Part shown: positions 17,795 through 26,333 of the stretch, one piece after another
How positions within the stretch are numbered: the stretch's first letter is position 1
Layout: each line of letters begins with the position of its first letter
Source of the DNA: Leisingera sp. ANG59
GTDB lineage: Bacteria; Pseudomonadota; Alphaproteobacteria; Rhodobacterales; Rhodobacteraceae
DNA length: 64,000 nt
Direction: 5' to 3'
Assembly: GCF_013317235.1 (NCBI RefSeq)
Contig: NZ_WLCM01000021.1
Span: forward strand, 1 to 64,000
Position numbers and translations under genes: made by a program
Notes under the pieces: generated by a model
What the model was told of the DNA's origin: nothing
Databases searched by the model: none
What the model saw: only the letters and a program-made list of their open reading frames with translations

Positions 17795-18568
17795 TCAGAC
17801 TTGCAGCACGCTGGAAACCAGCAGCTGGGTATAGCTGTGCTGGGGATCGTCCAGCACCTGGTCGGTCAGCCCGCTCTCAACGACATGACCATCCTTCATC
17901 ACCATCAGCCGGTCGGCCAGCAGCCGCACCACGGCCAGATCATGGGTTACTATAATGGCGCTTAGCCCCATCTCGCGCACCAGACCACGCAGCAGGTCCA
18001 GAAGCCGCGCCTGGACAGAGACATCCAGCCCGCCGGTCGGTTCGTCCATGAAGACCAGCCGCGGGCCGGTTACAAGATTGCGGGCGATCTGCAGCCGCTG
18101 CTGCATGCCGCCGGAGAAGGCCGAGGGGCGGTCATCGATGCGGCTGTCGGCGATCTCGACCCGGCGCAGCCAGTCGGCGGCGCGTTCGCGGATCGATCCA
18201 TAGTGCCGGTCGCCCACCGCCATCAGCCGTTCTCCGATGTTGCCGCCGGCCGAAACCGACATCCGCAGCCCGTCGCGGGCGTGCTGGTGGACGAAAGCCC
18301 AATCGGTCCTGCCCAGCATCCGCCGTTCCGGCTCCGGCATGGTTACGGTGTCGACCGGCCCGTCGGTGCGGGTGTCAAAGATCACCTCGCCCCGGTCCGG
18401 TGTCAGATGGCCCGCAAGACTGTTCAGCAGGGTCGACTTGCCTGACCCGCTCTCGCCCACGATCCCCATCACCTCGCCGGGGTACAGGTCAAAGCTCACA
18501 TCGGTGCAGCCGATCCGCGCGCCGTAGAGCTTGGCCACGTTCCTCACTTGCAGCAAAGGGGTCATCAC
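17795..18568 (-). CDS. phnK: C-P lyase complex ABC-type protein PhnK
   Basis: A 257-residue ABC ATPase with Walker A GESGSGKST at 38-46, signature SGGMQQR and Walker B LVFMDEPTGGLDVSVQARLLD. PhnK binds the PhnGHIJ core and uses ATP turnover to drive the lyase cycle. The GLDVSVQARLLDLLRGL segment is conserved in PhnK. It overlaps the phnJ stop by four bases. It resembles DppD/OppD transport ATPases, but the context settles the assignment. Confidence 0.94.
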   Translation of the reverse strand: MMTPLLQVRNVAKLYGARIGCTDVSFDLYPGEVMGIVGESGSGKSTLLNSLAGHLTPDRGEVIFDTRTDGPVDTVTMPEPERRMLGRTDWAFVHQHARDGLRMSVSAGGNIGERLMAVGDRHYGSIRERAADWLRRVEIADSRIDDRPSAFSGGMQQRLQIARNLVTGPRLVFMDEPTGGLDVSVQARLLDLLRGLVREMGLSAIIVTHDLAVVRLLADRLMVMKDGHVVESGLTDQVLDDPQHSYTQLLVSSVLQV

Positions 18569-19422
18569 GCTGCCTCCTCCCCCAAACGGCCGGTATGGCC
18601 TGCGTCGCGCCGGGAACGGCAGTAATCGGTGTCCGAGCAGACAAACATCCGGTTGCCCGCGTCATCCAGGATCACCTCGTCCAGATAGCTGTCCTCCGCC
18701 CCGCAGAGATCGCACGGATGATCTGCCTTGCTGGCTTCAAACGGGTAATCCTCGAAATCCAGCGACACGACCTGTGTATGGGGCGGCACCGCATAGATCC
18801 GCTGCTCCCGGCCGGCACCGAACAGCTGGATCGCCGCCATTTCCATCTTCGGGTTGTCGAACTTCGGGATCGGAGACGGGTCCATGACATAGCGCCCCTC
18901 CACCTTCACCGGATAGGCATAGGCGGTGGCAATTGCGCCGTGCTGCGAGATGTCCTCATAAAGTTTCACGTGCATCAGCCCGTATTCCTGTAAGCTATGC
19001 ATTTTGCGGGTCTCAGTCTCACGCGGTTCCAGAAAGCGCAGCGGCTCCGGGATCGGCACTTGGTAGACCAGGATCTGGTCCTCGGTCAGCTCCGCCTCGG
19101 GGATCCGGTGGCGGGTCTGGATGATGCTGGCTTTTGCCGTTTCCTCGGTGGTTGCAACGCCCGCCGTCTTTTCAAAGAACTTGCGGATCGAGACCGCGTT
19201 TGTGGTGTCATCGGCGCCCTGATCGATCACTTTCAGCGTGTCGTCCGGCGTCAGCGCCGCGGCTGAGACCTGCACGCCGCCGGTGCCCCAGCCATAAGGC
19301 ATCGGCATCTCCCGGCTGGCAAAGGGCACCTGGTAGCCTGGCACCGCCAGCCCCTTGAGGATCGCCCGGCGGATCATCCGCTTGGTCTGCTCGTCAAGGT
19401 ATGCAAAGTTGTAGTCAGACAT
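18565..19422 (-). CDS. phnJ: C-P lyase catalytic subunit PhnJ
   Basis: A 285-residue radical SAM enzyme that cleaves the carbon-phosphorus bond of ribose 1-phosphonate 5-phosphate. Four C-terminal cysteines at 237, 240, 262 and 268 (CDLC, FVCSDTDYC) have the spacing of the [4Fe-4S] and thiyl-radical cysteines of E. coli PhnJ. The start at 19422 is supported by GAGG five bases upstream and by the family N-terminus MSDYNFAYLDE; the longer frame to 19488 is not used. Unusually it is not contiguous with phnI: 315 bp separate them, holding an ORF on the opposite strand. Confidence 0.95.
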   Translation of the reverse strand: MSDYNFAYLDEQTKRMIRRAILKGLAVPGYQVPFASREMPMPYGWGTGGVQVSAAALTPDDTLKVIDQGADDTTNAVSIRKFFEKTAGVATTEETAKASIIQTRHRIPEAELTEDQILVYQVPIPEPLRFLEPRETETRKMHSLQEYGLMHVKLYEDISQHGAIATAYAYPVKVEGRYVMDPSPIPKFDNPKMEMAAIQLFGAGREQRIYAVPPHTQVVSLDFEDYPFEASKADHPCDLCGAEDSYLDEVILDDAGNRMFVCSDTDYCRSRRDAGHTGRLGEEAA

Positions 19423-19477
19423 CTTGACCTCGAATTGGAAAATTGTGACCCAAACCGGATTGGAACGCAGTATTTTG

Positions 19478-19735
19478 ATGGAAAACATTCTCGGTTATGT
19501 CTTGGCCGTTGGACTTGGCGTCCTGATTTGGGCTCTCGTGCGCATTTTTCGCACCTTGCGCGCAGGCGGCTATGACCACGCGATGCGCCGCCCGTCTGGA
19601 CATAATCACACGAGTATTGACCCGGTTGATGCAAGCCTTGCGTCCCATGGCCCTGGCTCTGGCCGTCCTTGGGGCCAAGGCCACGACAGCGGAGGATTCG
19701 ACGGAGGTGACGCAGGCGGCGGTGGAGGCGACTAA
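19478..19735 (+). CDS. Small membrane protein, opposite strand, between phnI and phnJ
   Basis: An 85-residue ORF on the + strand fills the gap between phnI and phnJ, which read the other way. Residues 2-23 (ENILGYVLAVGLGVLIWALV) form a good membrane helix, then a basic stretch RIFRTLR. A low-complexity Gly/Asp/His tail ends GGFDGGDAGGGGGD, as in some membrane proteins of unknown function. Its stop lies two bases before the phnI stop (convergent). The ATG at 19478 has only a weak upstream GGA; a TTG at 19424 is an alternative that would overlap the phnJ start. No function can be assigned. Retention of an open frame with hydrophobic logic favours a real gene. Confidence 0.55.
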   Translation: MENILGYVLAVGLGVLIWALVRIFRTLRAGGYDHAMRRPSGHNHTSIDPVDASLASHGPGSGRPWGQGHDSGGFDGGDAGGGGGD

Positions 19736-19737
19736 GC

Positions 19738-20838
19738 TCATTCCGCAGCCTCCTTTGCCGCCAGCGTCTCAGCCAGCTGTGCCGCTTCCCGGCGCAGTTT
19801 GCGGACCAGTTCCAGCTCGGACTGGAAGTCGACGTAATGCGGCAGCTTGATGTGCTCCAAAAAGCCGGTGGCCTGGATGTTGTCGGCGTGGCTCAGGACA
19901 AATTCCTCGTCCTGCGCGGCGGCGCCGACATTGTCCTCTCCCAGCTCCTCCCAGCGCAGCGCCCGGTCGACCAGCGCCATGGCGATGGACTTGCGCTCTG
20001 ACTGGCCAAAGACCAGACCGTAGCCGCGAGTGAACTGCGGCGGCACCGTCTTGGAGCCCTTGAACTGGTTCACGGTCTCGCATTCGGTCAGCTCCACCTC
20101 GCCGATCTCGATGGCAAAGCCCAGCTCTGGGATGTCCATCTCTACCGGCACCTTGCCAATCCGCAATTCACCTACAAAGGCATGGTTGCGCGCGTAACCG
20201 CGCTGGGTCGAATACGCCATGCCCAGAATGAAGCCCTCATCGCCGCGGGTCAGCGATTGAAGCCGCACCGCGCGGTCCGCCGGAAAGGACATCGGCTCGC
20301 GGGTCAAGTCGCCTGGAACCGCGTCCGAGGCCGGCTCCCGCTCGATGATGTCCTCGCTCTGCAGGAATTCGGTGATATGCGGCGTGGCTTCTTCGCGTGG
20401 CGCGGAGACCGGCGCTTCGGGCACCTCGCCGTCGGCAGCCAGTTTGAAGTCCAGCAGGCGGTGGGTATAGTCAAACGTCGGCCCCAGCACCTGCCCCCCT
20501 GGCGCATCCTTGAAGGTCGCCGAGATCCGGCGGTCGCAGGCCATCTCTCCGGTCTCCACCGGCCGCGAATAGCCAAACCGCGGCAGGGTGCTGCGGTAGG
20601 CGCGGATCAGGAAAACGGCCTCGATCAGATCACCTCGCGCTTGCTTGATCGCCAACGCGGCGAGATCACGATCGTATAATGAGCCTTCGGCCATTACCCG
20701 GTTCACCGCCAGGCTCAATTGCTCGCGGATCTGGGCCAGCGAAAGCTCGGCCACATTCGTGTCGCCGCGGCGTTCTTCAGCCAGCCAGGCATGGGCGTTT
20801 TCAATGGCGCATTCACCACCCTTGACTGCAACATACAT
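19738..20838 (-). CDS. phnI: C-P lyase core subunit PhnI
   Basis: A 366-residue PhnI, near the usual length. PhnI displaces adenine from ATP to form ribose 1-phosphonate 5-triphosphate, together with PhnG, PhnH and PhnL. The N-terminus MYVAVKGGECAIENAHAWLAEERRGD is the highly conserved start of the family. FMEHIKLPHYVDFQSEL-type residues near the C-terminus are also typical. It follows phnH with a three-base gap. It ends convergent to the small + strand ORF, so the upstream transcript may stop near here. Confidence 0.95.
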   Translation of the reverse strand: MYVAVKGGECAIENAHAWLAEERRGDTNVAELSLAQIREQLSLAVNRVMAEGSLYDRDLAALAIKQARGDLIEAVFLIRAYRSTLPRFGYSRPVETGEMACDRRISATFKDAPGGQVLGPTFDYTHRLLDFKLAADGEVPEAPVSAPREEATPHITEFLQSEDIIEREPASDAVPGDLTREPMSFPADRAVRLQSLTRGDEGFILGMAYSTQRGYARNHAFVGELRIGKVPVEMDIPELGFAIEIGEVELTECETVNQFKGSKTVPPQFTRGYGLVFGQSERKSIAMALVDRALRWEELGEDNVGAAAQDEEFVLSHADNIQATGFLEHIKLPHYVDFQSELELVRKLRREAAQLAETLAAKEAAE

Positions 20839-20841
20839 CGC

Positions 20842-21426
20842 TTAGGCCTCCACAGTGACTTGGATAGACCGCGGCAACGCGGCAATCTGAGATCCTGAGG
20901 CAAAGAAGAAGTCCACCCCCAGCGGATACAGAGCTGCGTTGGTTTGGAACGCGGCAATTTCGGGCAGCTGCATGCGAGCGGTATCTTTGACCCCAGGACC
21001 GTTCAGCACAGCGTTCGGCACATCCAGGCTGTGCATTTCGACAATCAGCGTGGCCGAACGGTCAGGATATTCAGCGGTCCCGATGCGAAAGCGGTTGAGC
21101 GGCTGCAGCTCTTGCCATCCCCCCAGGGCAACATCTGCCTGCTCAGCGGCAACGATCGGTGCGCCGGTGTGGAAGGCCAGCCAGCCGCGCAGGGCTTCGC
21201 TGTCCAGATCAGGAGCAAGATACACGCCGGTTTCCGGGTCGCACAGAGTCAGCAACAGGCTGCCTGCAGCCACCGAAACTCCGTCCGGCGGTGTTGCGCC
21301 TGTGATTTCCTGCACTTGACTGGGGCGGGCCATCGCGTTCATCGATGCGCGGAAAGCACGCGCTGCAGCGACCGGCGGATTGCTGAAGCCGCCCGTGAAA
21401 GCAGTTTTATCGGATTGCTGACCCAT
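20842..21426 (-). CDS. phnH: C-P lyase core subunit PhnH
   Basis: A 194-residue PhnH, a subunit of the PhnGHI nucleosidase step. The FRASMNAMARPS segment near residues 27-38 (FR.iM.AMARPG pattern) is characteristic. ATG 21426 shares a base with the phnG stop (TGATG) and is preferred over the in-frame TTG one codon earlier. It lies between phnG and phnI in the standard order. Confidence 0.93.
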   Translation of the reverse strand: MGQQSDKTAFTGGFSNPPVAAARAFRASMNAMARPSQVQEITGATPPDGVSVAAGSLLLTLCDPETGVYLAPDLDSEALRGWLAFHTGAPIVAAEQADVALGGWQELQPLNRFRIGTAEYPDRSATLIVEMHSLDVPNAVLNGPGVKDTARMQLPEIAAFQTNAALYPLGVDFFFASGSQIAALPRSIQVTVEA

Positions 21427-21878
21427 CAATCCTCCCCTCGCACCATGGTGAAAAATTCGACCTTGGTGGCCGCTGCCTTGGCCGCACGGGCAACTTTTTG
21501 TGCCTGTCGCGCTTCTGCCAACGGCACCAGAACAGCCTCGTTCAAGGTCCCTGCAGCGCCGGTTTGCATCAGCGCATCAATCTTGGCAGCGATCTCCGCC
21601 TTCGCTTTGCTTCTCCCCTGCACATAGCCATGGCCGATCGTGCCGTCCGCCAGGGCAAGAGCGCATCGGGTGACGGTCATTTCCCCCAAATTGAAAGGGG
21701 CACCAGTACAGCCCATGCGGCCGCGGACCATCACGCCACCCGCTTCGGGAGCACGGAGGAACTCAAAAGCCGGGTCTGTCCCGTAGTCCAGCCACAGCTT
21801 AGTCAGCCGGGCTTCATCAGCAGAGGACAGAAGGCTCATCCAGCCTTTGCGGTCTTCTGCAGAAAATATGGTGTTCAT
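21426..21878 (-). CDS. phnG: C-P lyase core subunit PhnG
   Basis: A 150-residue PhnG, the usual length. It contains RKGWMSLLSSADEARL and VRGRMGCTGAPFNLGEMTVTRC, the latter resembling the conserved G-G-PFNLGE-TVTR core. The ATG at 21878 fits the family N-terminus; the frame is open to 21959, but that stretch carries the divergent promoter region and operator-like repeats. First gene of the phnGHI block, facing phnF. Confidence 0.92.
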   Translation of the reverse strand: MNTIFSAEDRKGWMSLLSSADEARLTKLWLDYGTDPAFEFLRAPEAGGVMVRGRMGCTGAPFNLGEMTVTRCALALADGTIGHGYVQGRSKAKAEIAAKIDALMQTGAAGTLNEAVLVPLAEARQAQKVARAAKAAATKVEFFTMVRGED

Positions 21879-21913
21879 TTGTCTAAGCCTCTTGGCTAAG
21901 TTGTCCACATTAT

Positions 21914-21929
21914 CTATACAACTATACAA
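21914..21929. promoter_or_regulatory. Tandem CTATACAA boxes, candidate PhnF operator
   Basis: Two perfect direct copies of CTATACAA at 21914-21921 and 21922-21929 lie in the 107-bp gap between divergent phnG and phnF. Read on the other strand they give TTGTATAGTTGTATAGAT. Each half is close to the GTMTAKAC core recognised by HutC-type GntR regulators, the family of PhnF. The position fits repression of phnG and autoregulation of phnF. Confidence 0.55.
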
Positions 21930-21985
21930 ATCATATCTGAGTCGCCTTCCCTGGCGCAATCCCAGAGTTGTGAAAGTTCCGTGAC

Positions 21986-22699
21986 ATGGCCCGCACCCCC
22001 GTCTGGAAGTCCATTGCTATCGCCCTGACCGAGGACATCGCGCAGGGCCGGTATGAAACCGGCGGCAAGCTGCCTGCCGAAACGCAACTTTCGGCGCGTT
22101 TCGGGGTGAACCGGCACACCGTGCGTCGAGCGCTGGCGGATATGGCTGAGCAGGGGCTGGTCCATCCCAGGCGCGGTGCCGGGGTTTTCGTGGCCGCAAA
22201 ACCTACAGATTATCCAATCGGAAAACGGGTGCGGTTTCACCAGAATCTCTCGCGCGAAGGCCGAAGCCCTGCGAAGCAGATCCTGACACTCGAAACCCGT
22301 GCAGCTGCAGCCCGTGAGGCGAATGCGCTGCAGCTGGATCCCGGTGCAGAGGTGCATGTCTATGACGGGCTGTCACTGGCAGACGGCCTGCCTATAGCCT
22401 TGTTTCAGAGCATTTTTCCTGCGGAGCGATTTTCAGGCATTCTCGACGCCCTTCAAGAGCAAAAGTCTGTTACCGCAGCGCTGCAGCAGTTCGGAATTGA
22501 CGACTACACCAGGGTTGAAACCCGGATTACAGCCAAGCTTGCCACGGCAACCCAAGCACTGCACCTCAAGATTGCGGAAGGCAGCCCGATCCTGCGCACC
22601 ACTGGCATCAACGCAGATCCGGAAGGGCGGCCTGTCGAATTCGGGCGCACTTGGTTCGCGGGCGACAGGGTCACCCTGACAGTGGGTGGTGAAACCTGA
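21986..22699 (+). CDS. phnF: Phosphonate operon GntR/HutC-type regulator PhnF
   Basis: A 237-residue regulator. The N-terminal winged helix-turn-helix (about residues 8-72) contains GGKLPAETQLSARFGVNRHTVRRALADM. The C-terminal UTRA ligand domain spans about 90-232. It is divergent from phnG, the usual position for PhnF, and the intergenic region holds tandem boxes that may be its operator. PhnF proteins repress phosphonate genes until phosphate starvation or inducer binding. A strong terminator facing the other way lies just downstream. Confidence 0.92.
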   Translation: MARTPVWKSIAIALTEDIAQGRYETGGKLPAETQLSARFGVNRHTVRRALADMAEQGLVHPRRGAGVFVAAKPTDYPIGKRVRFHQNLSREGRSPAKQILTLETRAAAAREANALQLDPGAEVHVYDGLSLADGLPIALFQSIFPAERFSGILDALQEQKSVTAALQQFGIDDYTRVETRITAKLATATQALHLKIAEGSPILRTTGINADPEGRPVEFGRTWFAGDRVTLTVGGET

Positions 22700-22720
22700 G
22701 CCCCCTCACGAGTCTTTATT

Positions 22721-22750
22721 AAAAAAAAGCCCCCGCCAAAGGCAGGGGCT
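22721..22750 (-). terminator. Rho-independent terminator of tupBCA
   Basis: Ten-base stem AGCCCCTGCC/GGCGGGGGCT (one mismatched pair) with a TTT loop at 22728-22750, read on the minus strand. It is followed by a run of eight T. It lies 24 bases past the tupA stop and also faces the end of phnF. Confidence 0.85.
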
Positions 22751-22773
22751 CCGTTTATCCAGATCAGATCAAG

Positions 22774-23577
22774 TCACTGCTGGGCGTTAAAGACGAACAG
22801 CGTTTCCCCATTGATCTGGTAGCCGTTGATCAGTTCCTTGGCCTTGTCCGAGACCAGCCATTCCTCCAGCAGCATTGCCAGGCCGTTCTTCACATGGCCA
22901 TGCTTCTCCGGGTTCACCGGGATATAGGCGTACTGGTTGAACAGCACCGGATCACCGGCAAACAGCAGCTTCAGACCGCCCTTGTTGCCAAAGTTCAGCC
23001 AGCTGGCGCGGTCCGACATGATATAGGAGTCCATGCCCGCAGCGGTATTGAGCGCGGCACCCATGCCAGCGCCAACAGCGCGGTACCACTCGCCGAATCC
23101 CTCAGCATCCAGCTCTGCAGCCTTCCAGAGGCTCAGTTCCTTCTTGTGCGTACCGCTGTCGTCGCCGCGGCTGACAAATGCCGCTTCTGCCCCGGCAATC
23201 TTTTGCAGCGCATCTGCGGCATCTGCGGCGCCAGCCACTTCGGCAGCATCCGCCTTGGGTCCGATCAAAACAAAATCATTGTACATGATCTCGCGCCGGT
23301 GCGTGCCGTTGCCGCCCGCCAGAAACTTCTCCTCGGCCTTCTTGGAATGCACCAGAATCGCATCCACGTCGCCCGCCTCCCCCAGGCGGATCGCTTGGCC
23401 GGTGCCGACGACCAACAGATGGACATCCAGCCCCAGATCCTTCTTGATCTCCGGCAGCAGGATCTCTGCCAGGCCGGAATTGTGGAAGGAGGTGGTGACC
23501 GCCATCTTCATCTCGTCCGCCAGCGCAGCGGTGGCAAAGGCCATGGATGCAATGGCACCAATAATCAGACGTTTCAT
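22774..23577 (-). CDS. tupA: Tungstate ABC transporter, substrate-binding protein
   Basis: A 267-residue periplasmic binding protein with signal peptide MKRLIIGAIASMAFATAALA. The mature start contains TTSFHNSGLAEILLP, the TupA counterpart of the oxyanion-binding TTTST-D-SGL motif. Later it has VGTGQAIRLGEAGDVDAILVH and SRGDDSGTHKKE, both typical of TupA. It binds tungstate, and possibly molybdate less well, for delivery to TupB. It overlaps tupC by four bases and is the last gene of the operon. The window also encodes a pterin oxidoreductase (SoeA), but molybdenum is more likely there. Confidence 0.88.
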   Translation of the reverse strand: MKRLIIGAIASMAFATAALADEMKMAVTTSFHNSGLAEILLPEIKKDLGLDVHLLVVGTGQAIRLGEAGDVDAILVHSKKAEEKFLAGGNGTHRREIMYNDFVLIGPKADAAEVAGAADAADALQKIAGAEAAFVSRGDDSGTHKKELSLWKAAELDAEGFGEWYRAVGAGMGAALNTAAGMDSYIMSDRASWLNFGNKGGLKLLFAGDPVLFNQYAYIPVNPEKHGHVKNGLAMLLEEWLVSDKAKELINGYQINGETLFVFNAQQ

Positions 23578-24287
23578 TCGACAATATCTCCATTCAGAAA
23601 GGCACGCCCCTGCGGCGTTTGCGGCCCGGCAAAAAACACCTCCGCCGGGCTGAATTCGTGGATGCGACCGCCCAGGACAAAAATCACCTCATCCGCCAGC
23701 CGCCTCGCCTGCCCCATGTTGTGGGTGGACATAATCAGCCGTGTGCCGCTCCCGGCGGCATGGGCCAGGATTTCTTCGATCTCGCGAGTGGCGCGCCCGT
23801 CCAATGCGGCGCAGGGCTCGTCCAGGAACAGAACCTCCGGCTCCCGTACCAGGGCCCGGGCCAGCGCCAGCTTCTGCCGCTCACCGCCCGACAGCATGGT
23901 GGCCTGGCGCTGCAGGATTCTGCCCAGGCCGACACGGGCCGCCCAGTCCGCCGCCCGCGTGCGCGCCTCGCGGCGGCCCACGCCCGTCAGCCGTAGCGGA
24001 TAGGCAATGTTGTCGATCACTGTGCGGCGCATCATCACCGGGGTCTGAAACACAAACGATTGTCGCTTCTGCGCCTCTTCGAGCGGGCAGGCCCAATCCA
24101 GGCTGCCGCCGTTCATCCGCACGATGCCGTGCAGCATCTTCAACAAGGTTGTTTTGCCCGCGCCGTTAGGGCCGATAACAATCGAAGCACCCTGCCCACC
24201 CAGAGTCAGGTCGACCGGACCGACCAACACCTTGCCGCGGCGGCGAACTTGCGCGCCCTTGGCCACAAGCGGAAACATCTGCATCAC
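23574..24287 (-). CDS. tupC: Tungstate ABC transporter, ATPase
   Basis: A 237-residue ABC ATPase with Walker A GPNGAGKTT at 39-47, signature LSGGERQKLALARAL and Walker B LFLDEPCAALD. It lies between the permease and binding-protein genes with four-base overlaps on both sides, so it energises tungstate import. It lacks the C-terminal Mop domain of ModC-type molybdate ATPases, which supports Tup rather than Mod. Confidence 0.88.
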   Translation of the reverse strand: MMQMFPLVAKGAQVRRRGKVLVGPVDLTLGGQGASIVIGPNGAGKTTLLKMLHGIVRMNGGSLDWACPLEEAQKRQSFVFQTPVMMRRTVIDNIAYPLRLTGVGRREARTRAADWAARVGLGRILQRQATMLSGGERQKLALARALVREPEVLFLDEPCAALDGRATREIEEILAHAAGSGTRLIMSTHNMGQARRLADEVIFVLGGRIHEFSPAEVFFAGPQTPQGRAFLNGDIVE

Positions 24288-24988
24288 CAGCGCCCCTCGC
24301 TCTCAGTACGGCCCAGCCAGTGGATCGCAAGGTTGACCGCAATCGCCAGTGCGATCAGCACAAAGCCAAGCCCCAGCGCCATAGCAAATTCACCCTTGCC
24401 GGTTTCCAAAGCAATCGCCGTGGTCAGCACCCGCGTTGCGTGGTCGATGTTGCCGCCCACCACCATGATCGCACCTACTTCGCCGATCGCGCGGCCAAAG
24501 CCTGCCAAGGCCGCGGTCAGAAGCGCCCGGCGCCCGTCCCACAATAGTGCCTGGATGCGCTGGAATTGGGTGGCGTTCATCGAGATCAAAAGATCGTGGT
24601 AGTCGCTCCACAGTTCCCTCAGCGACTGATGCGCGACCGAGGCCACCAACGGCACCACGATAATCACCTGTGCGATGATCATGGCAGTGGGGGTGAACAG
24701 CAGACCGAAGACACCGAAGGGCCCGGCACGGGACAGGAACACGTAGACCACCAGCCCCACCACCACCGGTGGCAGCCCCATCAGCGCGTTCAGCACCGCT
24801 ATCGTGGCCCGGCGCATCCGGAACCGGCGCACCGCCAGAAAGGCTGCCAGCGGCAGCGCGATGGCGCAGGCAATGGCCAGCGCGGTCAGCGTCACCCGCA
24901 ACGACCGCAGGGTGATCTCCACCAGATCAGCGTCCAGCGTCACCAGCAGCCAAAAGGCCTGGCTTAGTCCTGCCCACAGATCATTCAT
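24284..24988 (-). CDS. tupB: Tungstate ABC transporter, permease
   Basis: A 234-residue permease with about five membrane helices. The central ALMGLPPVVVGLVVYVFLSRAGPFG and the EAA-like loop ALLTAALAGFGRAIGEVGAIMVVGGN are typical of TupB/ModB-type permeases. It is the first gene of tupBCA. The 289 bp upstream, shared with divergent nadA, holds a TTGACA at 25125 and a TTAGAT 14 bases later, spaced poorly for a sigma-70 promoter, and no recognisable riboswitch. Confidence 0.88.
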   Translation of the reverse strand: MNDLWAGLSQAFWLLVTLDADLVEITLRSLRVTLTALAIACAIALPLAAFLAVRRFRMRRATIAVLNALMGLPPVVVGLVVYVFLSRAGPFGVFGLLFTPTAMIIAQVIIVVPLVASVAHQSLRELWSDYHDLLISMNATQFQRIQALLWDGRRALLTAALAGFGRAIGEVGAIMVVGGNIDHATRVLTTAIALETGKGEFAMALGLGFVLIALAIAVNLAIHWLGRTESEGRW

Positions 24989-25277
24989 CGCGTCCTGTCA
25001 CTCACCCAAGGGTCACTTACCGGCCCGGTCTAACATGGCTTCGTGCGGGTCCAAATCACAGGAGAGGACGCTGGGACAGCCAAAAACGGCAAAGCGGCTG
25101 GAAAATCATGCTGCCAATACCCATTTGACAAACAATGGCTTCCCTTAGATGCCGTCTGTTAGCGCCAAATCACCGCATTTGGCTCCGTTTCCGCTCACAC
25201 GCGCTTGCGCGGATGATATGAACATGAAACAACCCCCGCCCAAAGTGTCACCCCGGACGCAACCTTGAGGATACGCC

Positions 25278-26330
25278 ATGTTCGACCTGCAATCCATGCG
25301 GGATCAGCTCGCCAACCACTTTGATCTGGCTCCCAACCCGGCCCTGGCCGAACAGATGGCAGATGTCTACGCCCGCATGGACCGCGTGGTGAACCCAATC
25401 GAATGGGCCACTCATGCGCCGTATGTTGCAGCGATTCTGGAACTGAAGAAACAGCGCAACGCGGTGATTCTGGCGCATAACTATATGACGCCCGAAATCT
25501 ATCACGGCATCTCTGATGTCGTCGGCGACAGCCTGCAGCTGGCAATCGAAGCGACCCGGGTCGAGGCTGACGTGATCGTGCAGTGCGGTGTGCATTTCAT
25601 GGCCGAAACCTCCAAGATCCTGAGCCCGGAAAAGACCGTGCTGATCCCAGACATGGAGGCAGGCTGCTCTCTGGCGGAAAGCATCACCGCCAAAGGCGTC
25701 GCGGAAATGCGCCGCCGCTATCCGGGCGCGCCGGTTGTCACCTATGTGAACACCACTGCAGAGGTGAAAGCCGCCTCGGACATCTGCTGCACCTCCTCCA
25801 ACGCCGCGCAGATCGTTGCGGCGATGGAAGAAGACACCATCATCATGACGCCGGACCAGTATCTGGCCCAGAACATCGCCCAGCAGGTTCCGGAAAAGAA
25901 CATCGTCTGGTGGGAGGGCTCCTGCATCGTGCATGAGCAGTACACCGCCAAGGACCTGCGCGACTTCCGCGAGTGGAACCCGGGCACCCGGCTGATTGCC
26001 CACCCGGAATGTCCGCCGGACGTGGTTGCCGAGGCCGACTTCTCCGGCTCGACCAGCGGCATTGTCAAATACGTGACCGACGAGAAGCCGGAAAAGGCGC
26101 TGCTGATCACCGAATGCTCGATGGCGTCGAACATCGCCGATCAGCTGCCCGAAGTGGAGTTTGTCGGCCCCTGCAACATGTGCCCCTACATGAAGAAGAT
26201 CACGCTGGAGAAAGTCCTGTGGTCTCTGCACACCATGTCCGAGCCGGTCGAAGTGGATCCCGAGGTTGCCGAAAAAGCCCGCATCGCGGTGCAGCGGATG
26301 ATTGACCTTTCGCAAAAGCTGGGCATCTGA
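25278..26330 (+). CDS. nadA: Quinolinate synthase NadA
   Basis: A 350-residue enzyme that condenses iminoaspartate with dihydroxyacetone phosphate to quinolinate, a [4Fe-4S]-dependent step of NAD synthesis. VILAHNYMTPEI, VQCGVHFMAETSKIL, MEAGCSLAESI, HPECPPDV and CNMCPYMKKITL are conserved NadA blocks that include the candidate cluster cysteines. It starts an operon with nadB after a three-base gap. The start has GAGGA seven bases upstream. Confidence 0.96.
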   Translation: MFDLQSMRDQLANHFDLAPNPALAEQMADVYARMDRVVNPIEWATHAPYVAAILELKKQRNAVILAHNYMTPEIYHGISDVVGDSLQLAIEATRVEADVIVQCGVHFMAETSKILSPEKTVLIPDMEAGCSLAESITAKGVAEMRRRYPGAPVVTYVNTTAEVKAASDICCTSSNAAQIVAAMEEDTIIMTPDQYLAQNIAQQVPEKNIVWWEGSCIVHEQYTAKDLRDFREWNPGTRLIAHPECPPDVVAEADFSGSTSGIVKYVTDEKPEKALLITECSMASNIADQLPEVEFVGPCNMCPYMKKITLEKVLWSLHTMSEPVEVDPEVAEKARIAVQRMIDLSQKLGI

Positions 26331-26333
26331 TCC

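Noticed and set aside
21968-21985. Possible Pho box (TTGTGAA and CCGTGAC, 11 bases apart) before phnF
   Set aside because: Too many mismatches to the CTGTCAT repeat consensus and it abuts the phnF start codon.
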